From Nepenthes gracilis (Eukaryota > Streptophyta > Magnoliopsida > Caryophyllales > Nepenthaceae): 64,000 bases of DNA. Below the pieces are notes generated by a model. The model was not told the origin of the DNA. It saw nothing but the letters and a program-made list of their open reading frames with translations, and made no database searches. The stretch covers positions 17,979,713-18,043,712 of the forward strand of contig BSYO01000015.1 of the NCBI GenBank assembly GCA_033239525.1. Reading direction: 5' to 3'. The position numbers and the translations under genes were made by a program. Below, in pieces: positions 46,427 through 59,100 of the stretch (its first letter is position 1; each line of letters opens with the position of its first letter).

Positions 46427-49407
46427 ATGAGCTGTGGCTGCTTTGGGAGCTTCGCTTTACAGAGGAAAAATGGTCATTCTCATGTTGCGGGAGAAATAGC
46501 GGGTAGAAATTTTCCTTTCTGGCTTAGCTTAGCTATCTATGTATGAAAGGAGATAATATTTATGATAAATGCAGTAAAAGAATAAGATGTTATATTCATG
46601 ATAGATGTTATTGCTTACTTATTTTGTTGAATTCTTAGTTACCTCTTTAGATATACCATATCATTTTGCCAGGGAGGGTCGAGTTCTGTTTGCTTCGTAT
46701 GTTTTCATGTTAGCAGAGATATTTGTAAATACATAAACCTGATTCGATTTAAAACAGAATTTCGGTAACATGTTTATTCATTTCCAGAAAATCTAGAAAA
46801 ATATGCTCTTATTCATCCTAGATATACATTTTTTTGTTTTTGTTCTATTGTTTCATGTTCTTGGTTTTGTGCTGTATAGGTCTATCGCTCGAGAATATTG
46901 GACATTTCTCTTACAATGAATTAAGAGCAGCAACTGATAATTTTCATTTGACCAATAAGATAGGGCGAGGAGGATTCGGGACGGTATATAAGGTACCGAT
47001 ATTTATCTGGGATACTTTTTTTTTTTTTTATCGTTAGTGAACTCTGCATGGCTTACAAGTAGCTGTGTATATCTCGTTTGTTAACTCGCATCTGAGTAAC
47101 TGGCTTATCCAAATTCTTTGCATTCCCTCAATTTGCTCAATAATGATGTTTCATAATTTTTATAGAACAAAATCATTGAAGTTTCTATAGAACATTTCTT
47201 ATCCAAGAAAAAAAAGAGAGAGAGAATATATTTCTTATTAGATTTCATTAATTCTCTGTAATAATCTCATGTGTTCATGAGCGTCACTATTATTAGTATT
47301 TTTATACCAATTGGAGATTGAATATAATAGTTTTCATCATTATGGAAAGGGTTCAATAAGGTATCAATGTAAAATCAGTGAACTTGTTTAATGATGATAT
47401 TTTTCTTGTTTTCTTCCTTTCAAATACATCACATTTTTATATCATTGAGCAAGTTAATAGAATTCTACTGGACAGGTACATGTATATGGGATTTCATATG
47501 GAATGATGGGCAAAATCACAAATAATATGAATCAAAATTTTCTGTTGCAAATTTGAAATGTAAAATGTGTTTTATTTATCCTTCCTGCATCATTATCTCT
47601 TACAGAGTCACAACGATTTTGGTAGGGAATCCTTAAGGGTGGAGTACAAGTTGCTGTCAAGACTCTTTCCGCAGAATCTAAGCAAGGGGTGCGTGAATTT
47701 TTAACTGAGATTAAAATTATAGCAAATGTCAGGCATCCGAATCTAGTTGCATTAATTGGATGCTGTGCTGAAGGAGATAACCGGATATTGGTTTATGAAT
47801 ACATAGAAAATAGGAGCCTTGACAGAGTGTTATTAGGTAAGATTATCTAAATTCAGTTTCAACGGCAAACATCTTTCTCATGCATTTTATGCAATGGAGT
47901 TCTGAAAGTGTAAATTGCTTTTTCGTTGTAATTGTAGGTCGCAATAGTGACCAAGTTAAACTGCAATGGGAAAGAAGATCTGCAATATGCTTGGGTACTG
48001 CGAGGGGTCTTACGTACCTTCACGAAGAACTCGTTCCGCGTATAGTGCATAGGGACATCAAAGCCAGCAACATACTTCTTGACAATGATTTTCTACCAAA
48101 AATTGGAGATTTTGGATTGGCTAAACTGTTTCCAGATAACATCACCCACATTAGTACAAGGATAGCTGGAACCATGTAAGTGTTTTGTTTTTCTTTTCCA
48201 TGGGCACCTTGTTTCAAACTATGTTTAGAAGTAAACATTTAGAAATTGTACCTATAGTAAATATTGTTATTTTTTAATCTTATTTTTTAAGTGTGACTAC
48301 GTTCATCCATCTGGGTGACTGAGATTTTAGGAAATGATCTGATGAAGTGGAGCTTATAATTGACTTGCATTTGGCTTCTGCTATTCCTTAGTGGTTATTT
48401 GGCGCCGGAATATGCCCTGGGTGGTCATCTGACAACAAAGGCTGATATTTACAGCTTTGGCGTGCTCATACTCGAAGTAGTTAGTGGCAGGAGCAGCTCA
48501 AATCCGAGGTGGGGAAGAAACCATAAGCTTCTCTTACAATGGGTGCGTCAATTTATCCATTTTTCAAATTGATTTTCTTGTTTTTGCTGCTTTTTCACTT
48601 GAGACTAGGGACTTCGTTTGGTTCAGCCCTTTGGGTTGCTTTTGGCTGTTGGCTCTCCCCAACACCCAGACGCTAGAAAGTGTTTCTGTATAATAACAGC
48701 AGCAACACTTCCCTGAAAACCTACAACAAGTGTTTAGCTTTTTCTAAGATTTTGCTATTGCTATTTGTATGATATTTTTTAAAAAAATTTTACTTGTTAC
48801 CCGCTTTTTAAAGAAATGAGAAACAAATGGATGTTTGCATAATGTGATAAGAAATGTTCTTATTGATCTTTTAACAGTTCAACAGCAATGGCTAATGATA
48901 ATCTAACCAAGCAATGCATGGTTATTGCTTTGAAAATGGAATGAAGTGTTTTTTGAAACAATGAAAAAAAAGGGGATCATCTTTTTAATACAATCATATT
49001 TTCGACGGCCTAATCAAAACAGGTTCACCTTCGTTAATATGATTTTTCACCAGGCGTGGGAGCTCTACGAAGAAGGGAGTGTATTGGAACTTGTGGATCC
49101 TGTGCTAAAAAACTATCCAGAGGAAGAAGTTGTAAGGTACATAACGGTGGCCTTATTCTGCACTCAAGCAGCGGCCAACAGGCGGCCGCCGATGAGCAAG
49201 GTTGTTGAGATGCTGTTGAGGACCACACAGCTCAACGAGAAGGAGCTTACGGCCCCTGGATTCTTCTCGGGTTCTCGCGGCAGCTCAATGAGAAAGGCAT
49301 CTACTGGTTCTACCAGCAGTCAAATTCAGTCCGTCTCTGGGCCACCCGAGCGTCACTCAAGTGACCCCAAGATGAACACCAAAATTTGCAAGACTTTATG
49401 CAAGTAA
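46427..49407 (+). CDS. Receptor-like cytoplasmic serine/threonine kinase, CRPK1-like
   Basis: Six exons with agreeing phases: 46427-46502, 46880-46992, 47626-47836, 47938-48175, 48392-48542, 49054-49407, giving 380 aa. The short N-terminus MSCGCFGSF has two Cys suited to palmitoylation and no signal peptide or transmembrane helix, so membrane attachment by lipid is likely. The kinase domain is complete: glycine loop [10 protein letters not shown] (54-63), catalytic Lys75 (VAVK), HRDIKASN (Asp173, RD type), DFGLAK (Asp191) and [24 protein letters not shown] follows near the C-lobe. The last roughly 60 residues are Ser/Thr-rich. Organisation and wording ([15 protein letters not shown]) match Arabidopsis At1g16670 (CRPK1, cold signalling) and close paralogues. 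Orthology is not proven, so I give no symbol. Convergent with the GCD1-like gene. Confidence 0.95.
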
Positions 49408-50267
49408 AGCTTTCTTCTTGAGTGTAAGTTAGCTTCTGGGATCCTTGAGTTTGAATTTAATTTTACTAAGCTGCCTTTATTTCGACTTGTGAAGTTGGTG
49501 CTCAATAAGATTGTTCAGAGTGTATTGGTTTGATGATGATAAAAATGTACGTTTAAAATAAATAGAAATAAATAATTATTTATAGAAATAATGATTAAAA
49601 TTGAGACTTAAGTATATTTTATGATATTAGTCATTTGAGATAGGTAAAAAAAAATTTAATAATTAATTTTTAATTATTTTGCATGCAGAAACAACACATA
49701 AAGAATAAACAAAAATATGTATAAAATTACATTTTTACTTTACAAAAAATAAAACAAAATGAAATTCTTGCACATCACAGGTTACTCCAGTCTTCTTACG
49801 TCTTCTACAGTGTGTTATAACAAAAAATTGGAAAAAACTTGCTAAAAGCAGTCAACTTTTCCAAATTTTTATAAAAGATTTATTTAAATTTTTATTCTAT
49901 TAGAATTATAATCTCAACTTTAATTTTAATAATATTAATTCTATTTCATAGTATAAAAAAAATTAATCTACCACCATATTTTTTTGATTTATTCATAACA
50001 TAAAATAAGGGCCATTGAATCAGGAACCTTCTCCTTCTATATATAAATAGGAACCGTGAATTACAGACTGCAAAAGAGATCAAGATATATCCCTCTCCTG
50101 GAGATCAGATTTATGGGGTTATATGACCTTAGTAAGGGTACAGAAGATAAACTCTGGCCTACAGAGGAAAATCACAAGCATTTAAGTTAATCTAACCTCG
50201 GTGCTAAGTCCTGAAGGCTATTTGGCAGAAAACTCAAGAGAACTGGTGGAACTTTAAGATTAGTCCA
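49408..50267. other. Convergent intergenic region, kinase and GCD1-like 3' ends
   Basis: 860 bases between the two stop codons. It should hold both 3' UTRs. 49,540-50,030 is AT-rich. No gene or repeat boundary seen. Confidence 0.5.
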
Positions 50268-53065
50268 TCATGGGAGTATTCTGCGACGGCGGCGAGGAGT
50301 CTCCCTCTGAACATACATCTTCTCTGTCTCATTCAGGGGCCGAGTGGAGCCATCGGGCAGACTTATGAATTTCCAGCCACCACCACCGCCTCGTTTCCCA
50401 CGAGGGCCCAACTTCTCAACCGTGAAAGTCCATCCATCAGAGGGCCGCCTCCTGCTATATTTGTGCACTTTAACTTCCCCCTTCATCTGTACATCAAAGG
50501 AACCACAGCAATCAGCTACCAACACTCAAAAACACACACCAACCCACACAGTTACACATAGGAGGCATTCACAGTTCGAGTAACTGAACGAAATTTTTTT
50601 CATCAAAGCTTTAGTTTGGATCAACCTTTCCTAAAATACAATTACTAAAATTATCAAATCATTTAAATAAATAGATATATATATATATATTTATTTATAC
50701 ATTTAAACCTGTTCATTCGATTTAGTATGTGGATGGTATTTTTTACAGCCCCAATCAAAAAAGATTATTTTTATTAGAAAGTACTGCTATATTAAAAAAA
50801 ATGTATCTATTTATCAATCAAATCGGTTAACTACAAAATAAAAACTGCCGAACCAAAACCCAAAAAATATTTTAGTACCCAGAACCAAAACTAAACCATT
50901 CAGTTCAGTTACCCAAATTTCAGCTGGGTTAGGTTTATTGGTTTTCGGTGTCTACACAGACAGACACAGAGCATACCTTCTTTTGTTGAAGTTCATCCTC
51001 TGAACAAATTCTTCATATAACATATCATCTTCCTTTTTTGATATCTCATAATGGACTTCATCCGGGTCTCTAGTGGTGCCATCCCAGCCCTCAGGCATCA
51101 CTTTGAAATCAGGTTTGTATGGAAGTGATGCCACATGGAACTCCCTGTCATGAGAGTTAAAGAATCTGCAGCCCAGAAAGGTGATTGAAATCAGCGGAAA
51201 GATTGCCTCGGCATTCTAAAGTGTTTTAGGTCTCATCTTTTGGCGTGGGAAAGTGAGTAAATCAAGGTAACTGGGCATTTTTAAAATATGTTATGTTGGT
51301 TATTATAAAGGAAAACTATAGAAACCAAAAGTACAAAAAAATTGTTGAGATTTCTAGTTGCATTTTGTCTTAAGCATGATTCAGCAATTTTTCATCCAAA
51401 ATCCGGAAAAAACTAAAGAAAGTTGTGGACACTTCTGAGAACCATGCAGGTCCCAGAGACAAGAAAAACAGTTTTTTTTTTTTAATAGTTTCTCATCATG
51501 CAAACCAAACAAAATATATTTCCTAGGTTTTTATACCTTTTCTATTCCTTAATTTACACAATTTTACCACTCAATAGTTTTTCCACGGGTTATCACATAG
51601 AAGTTGAACACAACACAACATAAATACTCTCCAAAGTCATCTTTCATCATCTCCTTACATGCTTTTTCTATCCACCCTGTTTTCTCATATAAGTTTGCTA
51701 AGAAGGGCTGCCAAAAGCATGAGGCTTTCCACATTGTGAGATCAGGAAACAGTTATGCAACCTTAATGTTGCACAGCAGAAAGGCTGTTTGTTATTTCCA
51801 TGGTCTGAATTTGTAAACTTCATCTTAAAATGAAGCAACCTTACTATTACCCAAGTCTCACACTGTTATATAAGTTTGCACGTATCAAATCAGATAAACA
51901 CCACCACATCATATCAAGAGGAAGAGATTACTATACAAAAACTAAGATTTCTAGGTTAACATAACTTCACATTGGTTGACCAGTATTTTGCAAGTCTATA
52001 AAGCAAACTATTAGGGCCCATAAAGGATATTATCTGATTCCAAACTAATAATGAAGACTAAAGTAACACATAGGTCAGCATAATCCCTCTACTCCACAAG
52101 AGATGTTCCGCATAATTTAATTTATAATCTCACTCAGCTGAGGAAAGTACAGCTTATCAAAGGAAGGTGAGCAATCAGGTTCATCAAAGTGGAAATTAGA
52201 AAAACTAACAGAACAATAATGACTGGAAAATTATAACTGAGTACTTTGAAAATCACTATCAGTTCCAACCCGAATCCAATAAACATCAAACTGTTTCACG
52301 TAACATTAATTTCATTAACAAAGAAAAGTGGTCAGCATTCAGATAACTAGAATCATAAGAAAGTGTATATTACTCAGGACAAGTATCAAGCAGCAGCTCC
52401 ACAGAATCATCTAATGGATGCCCAAGCTTTTTCTCCTCCTCCTCCTCAAGCTCTTTGAGCCAGAGAATGGCATGAACTCTCTGCCTCATTATGCGATAAT
52501 CCTTGGCCAACTTTTCGACTGTGTATATGTCAGGGTTCTCCTTGTGCAATCGGTACATCTCAGCCTTTTCAGAATCCTTCAAGTAGGAACCTCTAGCACC
52601 AGGCTCTCTTACCTGCTTCAACAACACATTCATCTCTCTCATCCTCTCATCCCATCCAGCGACAAAAGCCTTGCTCCGTCGATTCTCTTCCTTCAGTTCT
52701 GCAGATTCATCCATATCAGGCGAATCAGACTGAGATCCGGATGATTGAGATAGTGACACCACACCCTCTGCATTTGCAGATGGAGTAATCTGGTGACCCA
52801 CAGCCTCTCCATCAAAATGATCCTTGGTAAGACCAGTAGACCAGGAAGAAACAGAGTCCCATCCAAAATCATCAAAAGAAGGCCCATCTGGTTTTTTATC
52901 CCAAGAGTCATTTTCATTGTCGGTACTTTCAGATTTTGGAGAAAAGAATCTAGGATTTAAAAGCTTAATATTTGATGTAAATAAGGTTTCTCCCAAAAGT
53001 TTTGTTGCACTTGTACTTGGGTAGGTTGATGGGATTCGGCATATGATGTGGCGTACAAACTGCAT
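50268..53065 (-). CDS. GCD1: GCD1/neugrin-like mitochondrial protein, last intron out of phase
   Basis: Exons 52374-53065, 50977-51165 and 50268-50486. The start chosen is the ATG at 53065-53063 (MQFVRHIICRIPST), which gives a basic, hydroxylated N-terminus suited to mitochondrial import. An acidic Ser-rich region is followed by the neugrin-related core (EKLAKDYRIMRQRVHAILWL, then LGHPLDDSVELLLDTCPEFF). Exon 2 encodes DREFHVASLPYKPDFKVMPE and onward, and exon 3 KVHKYSRRRPSDGWTFTVEK to RRRRRILP, about 365 residues in all. In rice and Arabidopsis GCD1 acts in mitochondria and is needed for gametophyte development. Oddity: exon 2 ends in phase 2 (AGA AG|GTATGC) but exon 3 after CAG is open only in phase 0, so simple splicing meets TGA at once. 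A one-base indel or altered splice site is implied. Confidence 0.88.
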
Positions 53066-54400
53066 CTTTGCAAACCTTCTAGCGGACAAAACTTTAGAGC
53101 CCCAACTCTATGTCAGGTAAGCAGATCCTCAAAGCACTGATACTCCAACACTGTACAGTAATTCATAAATGATTCATCAATGTGAATAGACAGGATATAT
53201 AGCAGTTTGCCAAAATAGAAACTGCAGCATTATGTGGTGAATGGTGAGCTCTAAGCAGCAATGGTAGAAGAAAAGAACTACACAGAAAGGACTACACCTT
53301 CAGCACTGCCGCACCAGACCACTGAATAACAAGAAGTATGTTATTTAAAACATTTAAAATCTCTTGTGATTTACCATTTTAAATCTGAAATAGAGATATT
53401 TGGAGAAATGTCATGTTACCTTTTCAAACATAGAAATCACGAATTCCCACCTTCTGCAAAATAGTATGCACCTTTTCGAACTTAAACAACCACGAGTTTC
53501 TCCCTTCTGCAAATAGCATGAGATAGTTAACCAAGACCATGACAGTGTACTACTCTCTCACTATTTTTCCTTCTTTTCTTCCCTCCATAGATTACCAAAC
53601 AATTGAACTAGTTCGCCCCTTTCCTTTGTCCATTAACTATCCCTGGATTGACTAAATAATCACCAATTCACCACCCTGCTCCATCAATGAAATATAAATT
53701 AAAGCAACAAAAAGTGCAGGATTGCCACCTATCACTCTAACAACATAGCCTCTTAGTCTAATTTTCTTGACAAATTTGAATACGAAAAAAAAAAAAAAAA
53801 ATGATTTTTACTTTTACAAGTTATCAAATTCTAAGTAAAACCATTGGAATACAATTGTATGCAGCTATCAAATTTCCCGCAGCCAAAGTTTCCACCACAA
53901 TCAACAGACAGACCATCAAGTTACAGCATTTAACCAAAACTTCGGCCAAAATGGAACTCGAGTCATGCATGGTTCAATGAAGTAAAATAAGGAAGATCAA
54001 GATACATTATTTAATCCATAACTTTGATTCACAAAATACTCCACATTGATAAGTTTTATAGCTAAGCCTCAAATGTCGCGCAAACATTTAATTCCCGAAC
54101 TGATGTCGGAATAAGCACAATTCCTCAGATATGATTCATATAACTACAATCACTCTCGACGATGTGCAGTTTCGTTAAGCATGAATTAAAACTTTAAGGA
54201 GGCTAGTGTTCCAAATTTTAGATTCTAGAGTGAGGTGAAATCGACAAAGGGGGACGATGACGACGGCATTTAAACCCTTACCAGGGCAGCGTTGAAGGCA
54301 GGCAGTTGGAGATGGCGAGCTGATGTCGCTGCTGGGAGACACCGCGACGCAGCCCGTATGACGCGAATTTGGCCGTCGGATGCTGGCTTAAAAAAAGTAA
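53066..54400 (-). promoter_or_regulatory. GCD1-like 5' UTR intron and upstream exon (putative)
   Basis: A CTG|GTAAGG donor on the - strand at 54282/54281 follows a GC-richer stretch (54283-54370) in otherwise AT-rich DNA. It fits a noncoding first exon, with an intron reaching to near 53.1 kb. No coding ORF is supported in between. A poly(A) run lies at about 53785-53801. Confidence 0.4.
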
Positions 54401-56143
54401 GAAAAATTTAAAAAAATAATAATAAATCGTTTTATTTTTAAAATCAAATACCAAAAAAAATATCAAAACAAAAAAATTATATTAAATTATTTTTTTTAAT
54501 ATATATATAAACAGTTTCAACACGTGGGAAGCGCACGTACCCTCTTCTCTAAAATTTTTCAGTTACAAATAATTTTTACATTTTAAATTAAATAGATTAA
54601 AGGAATCAAATGTATCCTATGGACATTTGAATTGGACCATAAAATTTGGAATTTAAAATTAAAACTTCATGTTTAATTCTATTTCAATTGTTTAACATGA
54701 GATGAAATTAAAATTCTAATAATATTTTTTTAAAATAAAAATTAGTATAAAATAATTATTTATAATTTTTAACAATAAAACTATAAATTATATATTAATT
54801 AAATATAATAAAATCAAATGAGATGAGACTTATTAAATAAAATATTTTTAATTATTTGAGTTAAATAAAAATTAACTAACCATGATTTATTTTCAAATTA
54901 TTATTAGAATATGATATGAAAGTTTTATTTACAAATTTAATATCTAATATTTTACTAAAGGACATTATCTAAAAATATTTTAAGATAATATATATCTATA
55001 AAGTATTACCTATATCTAAAAAAATATAACATTTATTAAACTTATATTATCTCATTTTTTAAATTAAAAACTTTAAAATTTCTATTTAGTTACTTATTTC
55101 TTTTATTTTATATATAAATTAAAAAAATTAGCTATATCAAGACTTTACTTTTTACTCTTAGAGCTAGAACTCATTATATAATTCAAAAATTAAAATTAAA
55201 ATTAAAATTCAACCCGATTCTAATTCTAATAAAATTAAAAATTATATTTTAAATTTTAATTTTAATGATAACTCAAAGAGACCCCAATAAAAATTATAAA
55301 ACAAGAACACATGACCCATTATTATGGATTACTTGTTTCAACAATCAATTATCAAACCATAATATATTTTGAAAATATGCCAAAAAAAAAACTTTCTACG
55401 GATCTACTACAATTTTATTAAAATATGATGCGATACTTATTGAATTATATTTTTTTTTAATAAGTGTTGTTCATGTGTAATAAGTGTCATGTCATTTTTT
55501 CCAATAAGATTTCAGTAAATGTATAGTATGAACAAAAAATAGAGGTCAACAGCATGACATTAGCTCTCACAAAATACTGCCAGATGCAGGTTCAACATCA
55601 TCATTGACATCAACTAGCTAAGTCCACCCCTGCCCGGGCAGCATACATCAATTCAAACCCACCATGGCAGAAACAAATAATCAAGAAAGAACATAGTTTT
55701 TCAAGCCCATGTTGATATTCAAGTCAGATGACCCAGCACTGTCAACAGATCTCCACATCAACGAATCATAATTTACCAGGATTTTGATGCCCGCTGACGG
55801 TGGCTGGGGAGTGGATGTCGTGGTAGTCATTTACCTAATCGGATTATTGGAAAGGCTTTTTGGTTGGTGGGGATTAGAGTCAGCAGAGGACCCGTGACTG
55901 ACCTCGCATTTGTCAAGATCACTTTGTGAAGCTCCAAGCGCTTAAGAGCTGAAGGCTGCTGTATCAGTTGTCAAAATTCCACATGCTGTTATCAGCTTGA
56001 ACTTCGTGGTCATGGATCAATGGGCAGCTCTAGCAGGAAAGACAGGGCTCGCGATGGCCATTGCAGTCGCTGTACAATTTATGGAAAACACCTTTCAGCA
56101 GAGAATGTAATGCTTTTGTGCTGGATAAGCTTGTTATGGTCTT
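54401..56143. other. AT-rich intergenic DNA, then CPL1 3' flank
   Basis: 54401-55550 is very AT-rich, with many homopurine/homopyrimidine and TA words and no gene. 55560-56143 is of normal composition and lies directly downstream of the CPL1 stop codon, so part of it is likely the CPL1 3' UTR. Confidence 0.5.
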
Positions 56144-59100
56144 TCATGGCACAGGGGAAGTATTCTTTGGATATCTGGAAGAAAGAATTCGTGGAAACTC
56201 TGGCTTCAAGCGTTTACTAGACGTCCCTTGCGTTAACCTGCAACCCGGGAAAATTGAGAAATCTGAGAGGATGAATCGTTCTAAGGAAAAAAATATTTCT
56301 ATTAGGAACTTGTTTTCTTCCATGTAAATTTCTAAGAACATTCAAAAAACAGAAAGGATAAATATTTCCTTTTAATTTTCTTTCAAGATTTTTATTGCTT
56401 TTATTTCCAGCAAATTTTATTAAAACCAATCAGAGCGTAAATAAATTGAGTTTTATTAGGAGAAACAAAGGAAAGATCAATTTTTTTTTTTCAATGTTTT
56501 TGAAGAACAAGCCACAAAGCATAGAAGCATGCTATAGCTTCTTTCATTATGTTTTTGCCCTCAAAACAGCTACAGTCACAGTCATTAGGCCAATCCCAAT
56601 GTGTGAAACGGACAAATGAGAAATATTCACAAGATTTAAGTTATCAGCAGCTATTACTCGGATACAGCCATCATTTTTCTGGAAAGCATTCCTAAGAAGC
56701 AAAATTTATACCTGATGAAAAAATCAATATTGGTATCGGTTGTATGCATATCGATAACGACCATTAGCTGATATACAGCTATATATCATGATTTTTTGGA
56801 ATATCAGGGTTTGATACAGTTTATATTAGTTGATAAATCATTCCAAGTCAATTTATACTGGCTTACTGAAAAACCTACTTCATCTGACAGAGCAAAAAGC
56901 ACTCACCTTGGAGAACTCAGGCGCTTCTTGTTAAATTGAGCAAGCATAGATTTCAGGCTGACAAGAGCCATATCAGCGGCCTAAAATAAGTAACAGAAGT
57001 AAACCCAGAAGCTAAGCATTGGGAATGAATACTAAATGATGTTCCTTCGCTATTATTCTCTAGTAGACAGGCCTGGAGGAAGGGAAAGGAAAATAAATGG
57101 ATACCTGAGTCTTTGCTTCGTCGTAAGTTAACCCAGCTCCCTTACCCAAGACCTGCCCATCTAATTCAACCTACAACAAGAAATAGAAGAAAGAAAAGCA
57201 AAATGACAAGAAAATCATAGAATTTCAATTTCACAGACCATATACTCTCAACGAAGGTCCAAAGAACAGTCAGACGAGAGGGTATAGTTGTCTTTGGAAC
57301 CAGAATTACCCATAGTTTTGCATTGTAAAAGCAGTTTTTTTTTCCTCAAAAAAAAAAAAAAAAAGAAATATTGTTTACTAGTGAAAGGGAAGGGATTTTG
57401 CTTTCTGTCTTGAAATCTTTGTTCTTTTCTTCCCATTTATCATGTAAGACTTAAATGTTTTTGCACTTCAGAAGGACTAGAAACTTCGGGACATGGATTT
57501 CTAAGCACAGTGTCTCTAAAACCAACCATCTTGCATGTGAGATCTACGTCGTCTTATCACTCCACCAGCAGTTGACACAGAACTTTTGATTTCGGCACAA
57601 GGGAATGTGCCTGGCTGCCTGTTTCTGCATTGGCAGGGGTGGGTAACCAACAACATCAAGTACTCAACTGAAATCACCCTAGAATGGACAACTCGGTGCA
57701 CAAAATTCTGTGGGTATGGGAAAGATTGGACCACTTTTAGGTTTATTATATATTATTTTACCTTACATTATGCAAGAAGAAATTTTCATGACTCAAACTC
57801 ATAATTATTAGGTCATACCGTGACAACTTTATCATCACGACAATACTCCTCTTCTACTAAATTACATCCTAAAAATTGGGAGGGAGAATAAGTCAAGTGA
57901 ATACCTATATTAGACATTTGTGGAAGACATTTAAAAATATCTCACAAATCCACACCTATGATTATAAAAAATATATACTTTAGGAGATTATACAAAATTT
58001 TCCCATTTAGCCATTGAGGAGATTATTTTTCAAAAAATTATACTAAGATCTTTGATTACAAGGGATAAAATATTTTAGGAGCTTAAAAACATTACACATC
58101 AAAGTCAAAATCCCAAAATCATAAATCGTCCAACCTGAACATATACTTCATCCTGCTGAATAGAATTAGCTGAAAGCAGAGGCTGAGCTTTAAAATCAAC
58201 ATCAAGGCCCTCTGTCATGCACTGAGAAGCACATAAATAAATGAATGTAGGCCAAATTAGTATATCTATGGTAAAGATCTTGAAAGGACAAATATATATC
58301 AGATAATGCAAAGAAATTTCAGTTATCAATATTGTACAAGTTCTTTAAGTGCATAAACTGAACCCATAGACTTCTTAGAGCCATCAAGACTGTACTCCTG
58401 AGGCCTCGTTGGTTCTTCGATAGCTGAAAAAGACATAGGATCCTCACTGACAGACGGCTGGTGTTCATATGAATTTGCATCACTTAAAAAGCCATTTTCA
58501 TTGGCATCCAATACTCTATTTGCTTCTCCTTGCCCAGAGCTTGTATCTGATTTTATGTATGAAAGGTATTTATCTGCAGAAACATTGTCTTTGATGTTCA
58601 GAATCACCAAGAAAGCATAAAAGGAGCAGCCCAGTATACAATGTTACTATATCATGGGGTCTAGGATGTATTAGATTTATATAATCTTATTTTTGCATTA
58701 CAGAGATGTAAGTGAATCCATGACTACTAGGTTACAATGGAGTAAACGTATTGTGCCAATTCTCATAAAGAGAGCATGTTAAGACTAAAAAAATTGCAGA
58801 AGAGTTTTCAAGGGAAGATAATGTCACAAGCATAACATCTGCCCTAAAAGTTTTTCACAATAAACACCACAAAGAACATCCATCAGTACTATCTACAGTT
58901 ATGTAGCAAACATAACATGCTACATAAAAATAGAAATTTTCTTTTAATTTCCTCCCCCAAAGTGATGCTGGAAAACAAACAAGGACCAAAAGTAATCAAT
59001 CAATTCTGTAAATTGAGCCTGCAAACACGATGCCTGAACAGTGTCTGCGTTCAGGCTTGATGATTTTAGACTACGAATTAGGGATTAAGATGGTTAAGGG

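Noticed and set aside
48600..48790. MITE in kinase intron 5 (TTCGTTTGGTTC words)
   Set aside because: No inverted ends or target duplication could be found; left as ordinary intron.
53066..53089. Possible upstream start of the GCD1-like protein at a TTG
   Set aside because: The first true ATG in frame is at 53065, and a non-ATG start is not needed for a plant gene with this targeting-like N-terminus.
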